Positions 20,011 to 27,519 of a stretch of DNA of 64,000 bases are shown here, piece by piece. Under the pieces are notes generated by a model. It had not been told where the DNA came from. It saw only the letters and a list, made by a program, of their open reading frames with translations, and ran no database searches. The translations under genes and the position numbers were made by a program. Origin of the DNA: Bacteroides_D sp963546395 (GTDB lineage Bacteria > Bacteroidota > Bacteroidia > Bacteroidales > CAJPTX01); assembly GCA_963546395.1 (NCBI GenBank), contig CAUUMS010000009.1:1-64000 (forward strand), in the 5' to 3' direction. Position 1 is the first letter of the stretch. The number at the start of each line of letters is the position of its first letter.

Positions 20011-20395
20011 CGAACCCGGGCCCGAAAAACGGGATTCAAAAGTAGCGAATCCCCGGAGAATCCAACGGGTGACACCCAGGCGGCTAGGCTGCTGTGGCTT
20101 GAGGCCCGACTCTCCATCTCTTCCTTTCTCTCCCTGCTCCCCTTTTCAGCGAACGGCATTCCGGTGCAAGCTGCGGGGTGCCCTATGCGTGGCATGAGGA
20201 TCCCATTTTAGCGTCCTTGCAGCCATCTGACGACACGTACATCCCGCCCGGAAAATAAGGCTGCGCATCCCCACCCCAGGCCATCCTTTAAGGTCTTCCC
20301 CCCAAGTCCATAGCCCAGATCCCCACCGTCACACTTACGGCGATGCACTCAACGATCCAGCGAGGGGACTAGAGCATCATAGGGGAGATCGCTGC
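20011..20395. other. gene-free spacer between tRNA-Thr and the repeat-bounded island
   Basis: I see no credible coding frame, integrase fragment or copy of the tRNA 3' end here. Confidence 0.45.
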
Positions 20396-20548
20396 GGAGC
20401 TCAAACCGCATGAAGCTCCTGCACCACCTTCCACGCAGGCAGCGCAGATCGCTCTTCCGGTGACCGTTGCACTTTGGGCATGCATAACCATTGCACGGCT
20501 GGCGCGCATGGTGCAGGCATGGCACAACTGGCCCTCACGATGCATCGC
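20396..20548. repeat. left direct repeat of the capsid-gene island
   Basis: About 150 bp, recurring in the same orientation at 22398-22548 with roughly 90% identity by eye; the right-hand 40 bp, ending in CCCTCACGATGC, are almost identical. On the minus strand both copies can be read in one frame as a short Cys-rich ribbon, C-P-K-C-N-x-x-R-K-x-D-L-R-C, with amino-acid changes between copies. They may therefore be remains of a zinc-ribbon gene end. They bound the island with the capsid-like gene. Confidence 0.8.
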
Positions 20549-20640
20549 TCACAAGTGTCTCCTTCAGCCCCCCAAGATAGAATGCCGACGAGGATGGGCT
20601 GAACGATATTGTAAAAATTATCGCCTCGAACGGATTGCAC

Positions 20641-20997
20641 CTAATAAACGATATGGGGGCAAGTAACAGCTCGAGCAACAAAGGATAGCCCAACAGACCA
20701 CCGTGGAGAAGGAATGATTGGACATCGAGCAGGAAAAAATACGGTCGCAGCGCAAGTAAAAGTCAAAATTACGCTATAGATACGATTTGTATTATCGCGC
20801 AACATTCGCTTTATAAGCACGTTCGACACAACGTAAAACGTGAGCGCAAAGAGAACATTGGGGAGCAACCCCTGGAAGCCGATGCCGAATGAGCAACGTT
20901 CATCCGATCCGCCGGCCGAGTCGAATTTTTTCAGCTGCCTCAACATCGAGGTGTCGAGGCGGACACCCGCCGGGATGCTGGGTGGACTGGTCATCAC
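20641..20997 (-). CDS. doubtful small membrane protein
   Basis: An open frame of 118 codons inside the island, opposite in direction to the capsid-like gene. Its middle (LLPNVLFALTFYVVSNVLI and IYSVILTFTCAATVFF) would form two membrane segments, but the ends are of low quality and I recognise no family. The DNA is visibly less G+C-rich than the flanks. It may be a real phage-type or hypothetical gene, a decayed one, or chance. Confidence 0.2.
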   Translation of the reverse strand: MMTSPPSIPAGVRLDTSMLRQLKKFDSAGGSDERCSFGIGFQGLLPNVLFALTFYVVSNVLIKRMLRDNTNRIYSVILTFTCAATVFFPARCPIIPSPRWSVGLSFVARAVTCPHIVY

Positions 20998-21030
20998 CTC
21001 GGGGATAGGTAGTCACGGCCAGGGTATATC

Positions 21031-21237
21031 GTGAATCCCACGGTGCTAGCGGATAACAGGAAGGTGATACTGCTCGCAAAGCTGCTGCGAGGGCAAAGCA
21101 AGAAGGATATGTCTTCTGTGATGGTGCACATGAAGACGGAGATGTCCGACATGGTGCATCAGAGCTTGCAGCGCACGGGCAGGTTGAGCATGAGGAATGA
21201 TGTGATGTATTTTTCAACCCAAACAATGAGGAGGTAG
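21031..21237 (+). CDS. possible small gene ahead of the capsid-like gene
   Basis: 68 codons from a GTG, rich in Met and charged residues, with no recognised family. Its TAG stop lies only 3 bp before the ATG of the capsid-like gene, and the AGGAGG that serves the latter lies within its last codons. That arrangement looks like translational coupling. It may only be the leader of the next gene. Confidence 0.3.
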   Translation: MNPTVLADNRKVILLAKLLRGQSKKDMSSVMVHMKTEMSDMVHQSLQRTGRLSMRNDVMYFSTQTMRR

Positions 21238-21240
21238 ATT

Positions 21241-22275
21241 ATGGGAAGAGTGAAGATTGGGTACGGTGTGGAGGTGGAGCTCCTTCCGTCCGATGCCAAG
21301 ATGGGGGACTCCCCCCAGTTCAAGGATTCGTTCTGGACTATGTCCCCGGAGCATATGCACGATGCCATTGGGCATATTTTCTCTTCGGGAGCAGCTGGGG
21401 TGCATCCGCTGACGTGGATGCTCAACAAGTTCCCCAAGAAGGTCTTGCAGGATGGCTACGAGTGGAAGTGGCACGAGAATGGCAGCACCATGTGTGACCA
21501 TCTTGGGTTGTGCCGCATGGTGAAGCGGGTTACGATGATCATGACGGACAAAAAGCCGGTGGCCATGCACATCAAAGGCGAATATGGCATACACAGGATC
21601 TGGGCGGATACGATTCAGCTTGAGATATTCCAGGAATTCGCAGCGATGAAGGAGTGCATGTTGTTCGGTCTCCCAGACAACCACATCATCGATACGGATG
21701 GCGAGCCAGCACGCTCAGTAGCTGGAATTTGGGAGAAGCTTAGGTATAGCAATGTTGAGCAATACAACATTCTAACACCACAAATCCTGCTGGACTTCGT
21801 AATGGATGCGTTGGTTGGGAATCATACGCCGAATCTACACCGACACATTCTATGCTGCACGGGTGCTCATGGATTCATGGAGTTCAATCGAGCCATGTCA
21901 AGGAGGGTGGATAAGAAGAGGGAGGTGCTCATGGGCCCGTTCAGGGGTTGGCTATACGATTTGTCCACAAACGTATCCGTACTGCTGGTACATGCGCCGA
22001 TTTACGACGGTAGGTCAGCGATCGATACTGGGTCAATGCGTATGACATTCCTCGACTTGACAAAGATTGATGGTGAGCCCAATGTGCAGCTCGTGGAGCA
22101 TAAGAACGGTCTGATGTTCAACTTCGTTGCTGGCACGATAGGCCCCTATGGCCCGACTCCAATGGGACAGGCAGCTCACACGGGCTCGTACTTCAACTAC
22201 GTGATGGAGGAGAACATCGGCATCCACATTAGGGATATATCGCGCTGCGGCGAGTTGATATACGCAGTGCAGTAA
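21241..22275 (+). CDS. lone protein resembling crAss-like phage major capsid protein
   Basis: 344 residues, no signal peptide or membrane segment. From memory of the family, several blocks follow the crAss-like major capsid pattern in order. Near residue 55 there is P-L-T-W-M-L-N-K-F-P-K-K followed by a Y-E-W segment. A strand-rich block lies near 95-145. Then comes ILLDFVMDALVGN with R-H-I-L-C-C-T-G-A-H-G-F-M-E-F near 180-220. Near 270-290 is F-L-D-L-T-K-I-D-G-E-P-N-V-Q, and the end has GIHIRDISRCGELI. It is shorter than the usual ~500 residues, as if a middle insertion were missing. A perfect AGGAGG lies 6 nt before the ATG, unusual for this host phylum. No portal, terminase, protease or tail gene is nearby. 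Other possibilities are another HK97-fold shell protein or a relic. The family call is inference, not a search result. Confidence 0.5.
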   Translation: MGRVKIGYGVEVELLPSDAKMGDSPQFKDSFWTMSPEHMHDAIGHIFSSGAAGVHPLTWMLNKFPKKVLQDGYEWKWHENGSTMCDHLGLCRMVKRVTMIMTDKKPVAMHIKGEYGIHRIWADTIQLEIFQEFAAMKECMLFGLPDNHIIDTDGEPARSVAGIWEKLRYSNVEQYNILTPQILLDFVMDALVGNHTPNLHRHILCCTGAHGFMEFNRAMSRRVDKKREVLMGPFRGWLYDLSTNVSVLLVHAPIYDGRSAIDTGSMRMTFLDLTKIDGEPNVQLVEHKNGLMFNFVAGTIGPYGPTPMGQAAHTGSYFNYVMEENIGIHIRDISRCGELIYAVQ

Positions 22276-22326
22276 TCGGTAGCAATGGCGACAGCTGAAG
22301 TACAGCCGACGTAGCAGGATGAGACA

Positions 22327-22353
22327 GGACGTTCGGGCATCGCTCGAACGTCC
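22327..22353 (+). terminator. hairpin after the capsid-like gene
   Basis: A perfect 9-bp inverted repeat (22327-22335 with 22345-22353) with a 9-nt loop, 51 bp beyond the stop codon. No T tract follows. Confidence 0.5.
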
Positions 22354-22397
22354 CGTGTACACCCAGTAGTAAACTAACAAACAGGCCGCTACGAAAC

Positions 22398-22548
22398 GGA
22401 GCTCAAACCGCAAAAGCTCCTACACCACCCTTCCACAGGCAGCGCAGATCGTTCTTCCGGAGGCTGTTGCACTTTGGGCATGCATTACCACTGCACGGCT
22501 GGCGCGCATGGTGCAGGCATGGCACAACTGGCCCTCACGATGCGTCGC
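22398..22548. repeat. right direct repeat of the capsid-gene island
   Basis: Second copy of the ~150-bp repeat at 20396-20548. On the minus strand it reads A-C-P-K-C-N-S-L-R-K-N-D-L-R-C and then a stop, against C-P-K-C-N-G-H-R-K-S-D-L-R-C in the left copy. The rest differs by point changes and small indels. Confidence 0.8.
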
Positions 22549-22610
22549 AACCAGAGAGCCGACGAGTGCTCAGCTCAGGGCCCTCCGTCTCGTGGAGGCG
22601 GAATGGCAGG

Positions 22611-23426
22611 CTAGTAGCGTCCCTCGCGCAGGTTCACGTCGTCCAGCTGCGGCTCCCGAAACTTGCCGGCGTTGCCGAGCATCTGGCTGAGCAGGCTGTC
22701 GCGGGCCCGATCGCCCACTCCGCTCACCTCCACCCCGTTGCGATACACGGTGACGGACTCCACCTTCCCCTCCAGGGTCCAGGTGCGCCACTCCCCCTCG
22801 CGCTTGCCATCCTTGTAGACCCCGTCGAAACGGATCTGCCCGTTGGGGTGATAGGTCATCAGCTTCCCAACGGCCACGCCCTCCTGCATCTCCCAGATCA
22901 TGCGCACGGCCCCGTTGCCGTAGTAGAGCGTCTGGCGGCCATCCTGCTTGCCATCCTTCCACTGCGTGCGCTCGGCCAGGGTGCCATCGTTGGTGTACTG
23001 CTCGCACACCCCATGACGCACCCCGCGGCGCCATCCCTCGCGGCCGATGACCCGGCCCCGAGAATAGTACACCCAGATGCTGTCCTTCTTCTGCCCGTGG
23101 TAGAGCCCCTGGCCAATGAGCGAGCCATCATCGCCCCAGACGCGGGCGAACGAGTAGTCGCTGCCGGGCCGGTGCTGTATCTCAGCCACCCGCTGCCCCG
23201 ATTCGTTGTAGCGTAGCGTGGTGCCCACCGGCTTACCGGCGCGGAACTCGGCCCGATAGGCAGGCTGCCCATTGCGGTAGCGACGCAGCCAGTGCCCCAC
23301 CCGGCGCCCCTTCGCATCGACCTGATTGAACACCGTATCGCCATTCCCAGGGCGCACCCCCGCCGCCACAGCCCACAAGCTCCCAACGAGCATCAGCCCG
23401 CAGAGGCAACACATCCTCCACCGCAT
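22611..23426 (-). CDS. MORN-variant repeat exported protein
   Basis: 271 residues with a signal peptide (hydrophobic run CCLCGLMLVGSLWAVAAG). The body is a chain of about eight short MORN-variant repeats of ~23 residues, each with a Y-x-N-G-x-x-x-x-E/R-x-x-x-x-G-K pattern (RYRNGQPAYRAEFRAGK, YYGNGAVRMIWEMQEG, YHPNGQIRFDGVYKDGKREG). Such proteins are often named YwqK-like antitoxins by automatic pipelines, but an exported member in this phylum is unlikely to be an antitoxin. The role is unknown and probably a periplasmic or surface beta-sheet scaffold. A TACATTTG element at 23480-23487 on the minus strand may be its promoter. Confidence 0.8.
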   Translation of the reverse strand: MRWRMCCLCGLMLVGSLWAVAAGVRPGNGDTVFNQVDAKGRRVGHWLRRYRNGQPAYRAEFRAGKPVGTTLRYNESGQRVAEIQHRPGSDYSFARVWGDDGSLIGQGLYHGQKKDSIWVYYSRGRVIGREGWRRGVRHGVCEQYTNDGTLAERTQWKDGKQDGRQTLYYGNGAVRMIWEMQEGVAVGKLMTYHPNGQIRFDGVYKDGKREGEWRTWTLEGKVESVTVYRNGVEVSGVGDRARDSLLSQMLGNAGKFREPQLDDVNLREGRY

Positions 23427-23548
23427 ACCTGTCTGCTAACGCATTTTCCCGTCGCGGGGCAACCGCACCCCACGCCTGCCAAATGTACGAAAATCCCACC
23501 AAACTCTGGACAGGAACCACGGCACCGCGCCAATCATCGCTGCCGATG

Positions 23549-24301
23549 CTACGAGAGCGGCGGCACCTTCAACCCGTCCTGCACAGGTACGCCCCGAGAG
23601 GCATCAATCACCGGCGGCACGCAGGCCTGGACTGGTGGGCGGAACCCGCTGCTCTGCGTGGCGACCCGAGGGTCGATGTGCAGATGGACAGAGGCCCAGC
23701 GCGCCTGGCAACCCTCACCGGCGCACGGGGCAATGTAGAGCTCAATGGTGCCGCGGCCTGCGCCCTGAGGCAGATGTACCGTGATTGCCCGCTCATCCGT
23801 CGGCAGCCCCAACACCTGACTCCCGCTCAAGCCCAGGGCGTGCGCACAGTGGGCAATGAGCATCCCTCGCGCACTCGAGGGGCACGGATGCGACCAGGTT
23901 AGCACGAGCCTATCATCCTGCAAGCGGTAGTTGATGCTCCCCAGCGGGAATGGGCTCCCCTCGCTGATGCGAACCCGTGCGTAATCGATGTGCACCGTGT
24001 CGTTCAGGATGTACACGGCCCCATTCCGCAAGTGCGTTCCCAGGGCCCGGTGGTAGCCTCCCACCATCCGACGCCGACGCCCGAGCGCCGCCTTGAAACC
24101 GCGACGCAGCACGGGTGTAAATCCTCGCAAGAGGCTTGCGATGGCCGTGAACTGGCCTCGCCGCCGCATCTGGGGCGGCGTTTGCGGATTCCTCACCCCC
24201 TGGCTAGGCCAACTGCGGGCGCACAGCTGCCCCCGGAGCTCGTACAGGATGGCTTGCCCCCGAGGGCAATATTTCGGTCGTTTGGTCTCTAGTGTAGCCA
24301 T
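23549..24301 (-). CDS. DUF6266 family protein
   Basis: 251 residues from the ATG at 24301. The open frame extends ~94 codons further, but that part has no protein character, and a TACGTTTG promoter element lies at 24333-24340. After an N-terminal K-R-P-K-Y-C-P-R-G-Q stretch come the DUF6266 landmarks: QMRRRGQFTAIASLLRGF, V-L-R-R-G-F-K-A-A-L-G, Y-H-R-A-L-G-T-H-L-R-N-G-A, HIDYARVRISEGS and a strand-rich C-terminal half. The family is widespread and often multi-copy in Bacteroidota, with no known function. No signal peptide is visible. Confidence 0.75.
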   Translation of the reverse strand: MATLETKRPKYCPRGQAILYELRGQLCARSWPSQGVRNPQTPPQMRRRGQFTAIASLLRGFTPVLRRGFKAALGRRRRMVGGYHRALGTHLRNGAVYILNDTVHIDYARVRISEGSPFPLGSINYRLQDDRLVLTWSHPCPSSARGMLIAHCAHALGLSGSQVLGLPTDERAITVHLPQGAGRGTIELYIAPCAGEGCQARWASVHLHIDPRVATQSSGFRPPVQACVPPVIDASRGVPVQDGLKVPPLS

Positions 24302-24332
24302 TTCTGACTGCTTTAGTTGACAAATTCGACCA

Positions 24333-24340
24333 CAAACGTA
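24333..24340 (-). promoter_or_regulatory. -7 promoter element of the DUF6266 gene
   Basis: TACGTTTG on the minus strand, 32 bp before the chosen start codon at 24301. No clear -33 TTG. Confidence 0.4.
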
Positions 24341-24453
24341 GAGTCCTCCGCGCCCGAGATGAGGGCTGAGCGACCGGTCTGCACCCCAAAGGCCTCTGCC
24401 CGCAGCACAATGTCGGGGGAAAATGACGGGCTCCATCCGTGGCTGCAACGCAT

Positions 24454-24487
24454 CAAGCCCGTATTTGGACGGGCAAATACGGGCTTG
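24454..24487. repeat. perfect 14-bp hairpin
   Basis: Arms 24454-24467 and 24474-24487 are exact reverse complements around the 6-nt loop GACGGG. It has no T tract, and a proper terminator already lies at 24535-24569, so this is an extra element. Its CCCGTATTT core resembles the arms of the hairpin at 43542-43585. Confidence 0.7.
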
Positions 24488-24534
24488 GTTGGGCGATGGT
24501 GCACTGAAGATGAGGAGAGGGGGCAAGGGGGACA

Positions 24535-24569
24535 AAGAAAATCCCTCGCTCCCAGAGGGAACGAGGGAT
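24535..24569 (-). terminator. terminator of the tandem exported-protein genes
   Basis: On the minus strand ATCCCTCGTTCCC pairs with GGGAGCGAGGGAT with one G·T or mismatch, followed by TTTTCTTTG. It lies 32 bp beyond the stop codon at 24601. Confidence 0.8.
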
Positions 24570-24600
24570 AAGAGCCGTGGCACGAGCCGATGGCGGTGGG

Positions 24601-25716
24601 CTAGTAGCTGAACTTCAGATCATTCACCGTGCATTGTCCCGCCACCTCGCCAGTACGCCAGTCGACGAAGGTGGCCGTGAAGGTTTTGCTCGCCTCCACA
24701 TTCCCCTCGATCACGTAGAACCTGCCGAATGTGAGGAAATCGTCCCCGGCATACCACCCCGCATTGTCCTGTAACACCCGCTTGACATCCACTATGGTCA
24801 GGTCGGACAGTCGAATCTTTACCCAGTATGCAGTGCGACCCATCGAGGCATATAGCATGGTGAGCACCCCGTTCTGCACGATCGGCTGGCTCACAATCCC
24901 CTCGGCATTTCCCGTTCGCACACCTATCTCGTCATTGAGATCTCGGTAGGCAAGCACACGACGCGCGGCTATGCTGTAGACGATGGGGCGACACCCTGCT
25001 ATGGGAAGTATGATCAGCGAATCGCCGTGCACCGCGCTGACAAACGGAATAGCATTCTGGCCCGTCAGAGGCTCGCCTACGCATAGGTGCGTGGTATCCA
25101 AAGTCTCAGCGTTCAGCATTACAGGGAATGATTTGCCATCCTCTACCCCGCCATGCGCACCCCCATAGGGGAAGAAGATACGATTGTCCTGACTGCAAAA
25201 GAACTCTTGACGCAGAAGGCCTCCAGCGATGCCAAGCGTCTTGCAATGCGACAGATCGTTGAGCTGGTAGATGGCCACTTGAGCTCCTCCAGGGCCCCAA
25301 AGCCGACTCCCTACTAGCGCCAGATGGCCGTGGACGAACGGTGTGTTAGGCCCATCAATGACCGAGGCCGCAGTGCGTAGGCTACAATCAGGGTTGAACA
25401 TGTAGGCATTGTGCGCAGTGCTCTCCCCATCATTGACGATCAGCACCCCTCCATCGGCCAGCTTCACGGCCTTATCGAAGGCGACATCCCGAAGGCGGAT
25501 GCGAGCCTCCACGCGGAACGTGGTCGTATCGATGCCCAGCAGGTAGTGTCTCGCTGCGGCTACGACGGCCAGATGCGATAGATCGGCCTGCCTCTCCACA
25601 ACGATCTCAGCAGCCGGATCCCTCTTCTTGGCGCACTGGCCACACCCCAACAGCAAGATGGCGGTGACGAGGCTGCCTACAGTCAGCCCGCGGAGGATCG
25701 TCGGCATGCGGCTCAT
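24601..25716 (-). CDS. putative lipoprotein, downstream copy of a tandem pair
   Basis: 371 residues from the ATG at 25716, chosen because the other copy also begins M-S-R-M-P; in-frame ATGs also exist at 25752 and 25797. The leader L-R-G-L-T-V-G-S-L ends in a lipobox-like LLLGC, so it is probably a lipoprotein. The mature part is strand-rich, with regularly spaced hydrophobic-G-D/N segments (YLLGIDTTTFRVEARI, DGGVLIVND, HLALVGSRLWG, IFFPYGG, LIILPIAGCRP), which suggests a beta-propeller. It ends with F-V-D-W-R-T-G-E-V-A-G-Q-C-T-V-N-D-L. No catalytic motif is recognised. About half of its residues match the gene directly upstream. Confidence 0.8.
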   Translation of the reverse strand: MSRMPTILRGLTVGSLVTAILLLGCGQCAKKRDPAAEIVVERQADLSHLAVVAAARHYLLGIDTTTFRVEARIRLRDVAFDKAVKLADGGVLIVNDGESTAHNAYMFNPDCSLRTAASVIDGPNTPFVHGHLALVGSRLWGPGGAQVAIYQLNDLSHCKTLGIAGGLLRQEFFCSQDNRIFFPYGGAHGGVEDGKSFPVMLNAETLDTTHLCVGEPLTGQNAIPFVSAVHGDSLIILPIAGCRPIVYSIAARRVLAYRDLNDEIGVRTGNAEGIVSQPIVQNGVLTMLYASMGRTAYWVKIRLSDLTIVDVKRVLQDNAGWYAGDDFLTFGRFYVIEGNVEASKTFTATFVDWRTGEVAGQCTVNDLKFSY

Positions 25717-25757
25717 CCCTATCTTGTACACGTCCCTGCGTATCAGTGTCATAGCCT

Positions 25758-26882
25758 CTACTTTAGGTGCTTGAAGGACAGATCGTTCACGGTGCACTGG
25801 CCGGCGATTTCACCCGTGCGCCAATCGATGAAGGTGGCCGTGAAGATCTTGCCTATCGGCTGGTTCGTCTCGATGATGTAATACCGCCCGAAGGTGTGGA
25901 AATCGTCCCCCGCATACCAGGCCCCACTCTGCTGTAGCACCTGCTTGGCCTCCAGCAGGGTTAGGTCGGAAAGGCGTATTTTCATCCAGCACACGGTGCG
26001 GGGGTTGCTCCATGCGTAGAGGGCGTAAAGCATGCCGTTGTGCATCACGGGCTGACTGACGGTGCCATGCGAACGGCCCACCCTGGCCTTCATCTCCTCG
26101 CCAAGATCGCGCTGCGCCAGCGTGCGGCGCGTTGCGACATCGAAAATCACTGGGTGGCACCTCATTATCGGGATCATAATCAGCGAATCGCCGCTCGCAA
26201 CGCTAACGAATTCGTCGGCCTTCGTCCACTCCCTCGGCGTACCCTCGTGCAAATGGGTGAGCTTCAGGTTCTTCGCATCGAGCATCACGGGATACGCTGT
26301 GCCTTGATTCGAGTTCTCGATGGCATGGACGTAGGGTAAAAAGATCCGATCCCCTTGCGCGCAGAAGAACTCCTGCCGGATGAGGGAGCCCTCCACGCTG
26401 AAGTTTGTGAGATGCGTGAAGTCGTCGAGCCGGTAGACTTGCACGGGCACATCGCCCGAGCTGAAGTACCCTGCGCCCATGAGGACGAGATTGCCGTGGA
26501 CGAATGGGGTTGGCGGATCGCCAGGGACTGGGGCCGAGGCGCGCAGGCTGCAATCGGGATCCAAACGGAAGATTCGATGCCTACGGCCATACGCCTCATC
26601 CACCACCAGCACGCCCCCATCAGGGAGGCGCGCCAGCTTGTCGAACTGGATCTCGGAGCAACGGATGCGGGCCTCCACGCGGAAGGTCGTCGTGTCGATG
26701 CCCAGCAGGTAGCTACGGGCCGCAGCCACCACCGCCAGGCGGGACAGATCGGCCTGCTGCTCCACGACGAAATCCTTGGTGCGATCCCGCTGCTTGGCGC
26801 ACTGGCTCGCCCCCAACAGCAGGCTCACGGCTGCCAGACTGCCTACAGTCAGCCCGCGGAGAATCCTCGGCATGCGGCTCAT
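25758..26882 (-). CDS. putative exported protein, upstream copy of a tandem pair
   Basis: 374 residues. It is collinear with the neighbouring 24601-25716 product from the leader (MSRMPRILRGLTVGSL) to the end (DWRTGEIAGQCTVNDL), so the two arose by duplication. The cysteine that forms the lipobox in the sister copy is replaced here (LLLGASQC against LLLGCGQC). Export as a lipoprotein is thus less certain; the next Cys, after Q, is a poor lipobox. The same propeller-like strand pattern is seen (DGGVLVVDE, NLVLMGAGYF, IFLPYVHA, LIMIPIMRCHP). The genes are about 40 bp apart and presumably co-transcribed, ending at the terminator at 24535-24569. Confidence 0.8.
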   Translation of the reverse strand: MSRMPRILRGLTVGSLAAVSLLLGASQCAKQRDRTKDFVVEQQADLSRLAVVAAARSYLLGIDTTTFRVEARIRCSEIQFDKLARLPDGGVLVVDEAYGRRHRIFRLDPDCSLRASAPVPGDPPTPFVHGNLVLMGAGYFSSGDVPVQVYRLDDFTHLTNFSVEGSLIRQEFFCAQGDRIFLPYVHAIENSNQGTAYPVMLDAKNLKLTHLHEGTPREWTKADEFVSVASGDSLIMIPIMRCHPVIFDVATRRTLAQRDLGEEMKARVGRSHGTVSQPVMHNGMLYALYAWSNPRTVCWMKIRLSDLTLLEAKQVLQQSGAWYAGDDFHTFGRYYIIETNQPIGKIFTATFIDWRTGEIAGQCTVNDLSFKHLK

Positions 26883-26894
26883 TGGTGGTAGCAT

Positions 26895-27327
26895 TTTATC
26901 AGGTGCGTGTCGCGCGTCTTCGTCAAATCCGTGGGTGTCACCCAGATGTCTCGTAGCCAGATGGTAGGCTGTTGAGCCGCGCCATGAGTAGCGGAAGTGC
27001 CATCCATCGTAGAGCGTGCTTCATGCGAAGTGGTAGATTTGCGTGGATACTAATGCCGTATGTAATTTGGAACGTCTTAACCATTAGGTGTGTTTCGATT
27101 TTTACGGTAACAATAGGCCCAAAATGGTGCAAACTTTACCTAGTATACGTCAAGGCAATCCGTGGGCGATTGAACTAGCTGAGCATAGCTGCCTGAAAAT
27201 GCATTGTGCCAATCTTCCCCGGCAGCCATAGCGACAACTCGTGTTGATAAGATATCTGCAACGCTATATCAGGCTCAGAGCCAGGGGCCACGGCGTGGAG
27301 AGCGGCACACGCCACGAATAATATGCC
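26895..27327. other. gene-free stretch
   Basis: Somewhat A+T-rich. The only open frame of note is 64 codons on the minus strand near 26938-27132, without any recognisable feature. I see no repeat or mobile-element remnant. Confidence 0.5.
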
Positions 27328-27335
27328 TACCTTTG
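27328..27335 (+). promoter_or_regulatory. -7 promoter element of tRNA-Arg
   Basis: TACCTTTG, ending 13 bp before the tRNA 5' end. No TTG at the -33 spacing. Confidence 0.55.
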
Positions 27336-27348
27336 CGTCTTCGGTGTC

Positions 27349-27422
27349 GGCCTAGTAGCTCAGCTGGATAGAGCAACAGCCTTCTAAGCTGTGGGTCGTG
27401 GGTTCGAATCCCGCCTAGGTCA
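27349..27422 (+). tRNA. tRNA-Arg (anticodon TCT)
   Basis: A 74-nt cloverleaf. The acceptor arms GGCCTAG and CTAGGTC pair with one G·T. The D arm contains TAGCTCAGCTGGATAGAGC. The anticodon stem ACAGC/GCTGT encloses CTTCTAA, giving TCT, which reads AGA. The T arm contains GGGTTCGAATCCC and the discriminator is A. CCA is not encoded. Confidence 0.95.
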
Positions 27423-27519
27423 CTAGCACCCGTGCGCGGGCAATGACCACATCCCCACCTCGCCGCCTGTCTGCGGCTCCACCGAGGGGAGCGCAGGGCT
27501 ACAACTAACCGAGCATATT

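Noticed and set aside
19938..22548. Integration of the capsid island into tRNA-Thr
   Set aside because: I see no integrase gene and no copy of the tRNA 3' end at the far side. The direct repeats begin ~385 bp beyond the tRNA and are unrelated to it.
22611..23426. MORN-variant protein as an antitoxin (YwqK-type name)
   Set aside because: It has a signal peptide and no toxin gene beside it; the repeats alone do not support an antitoxin role.
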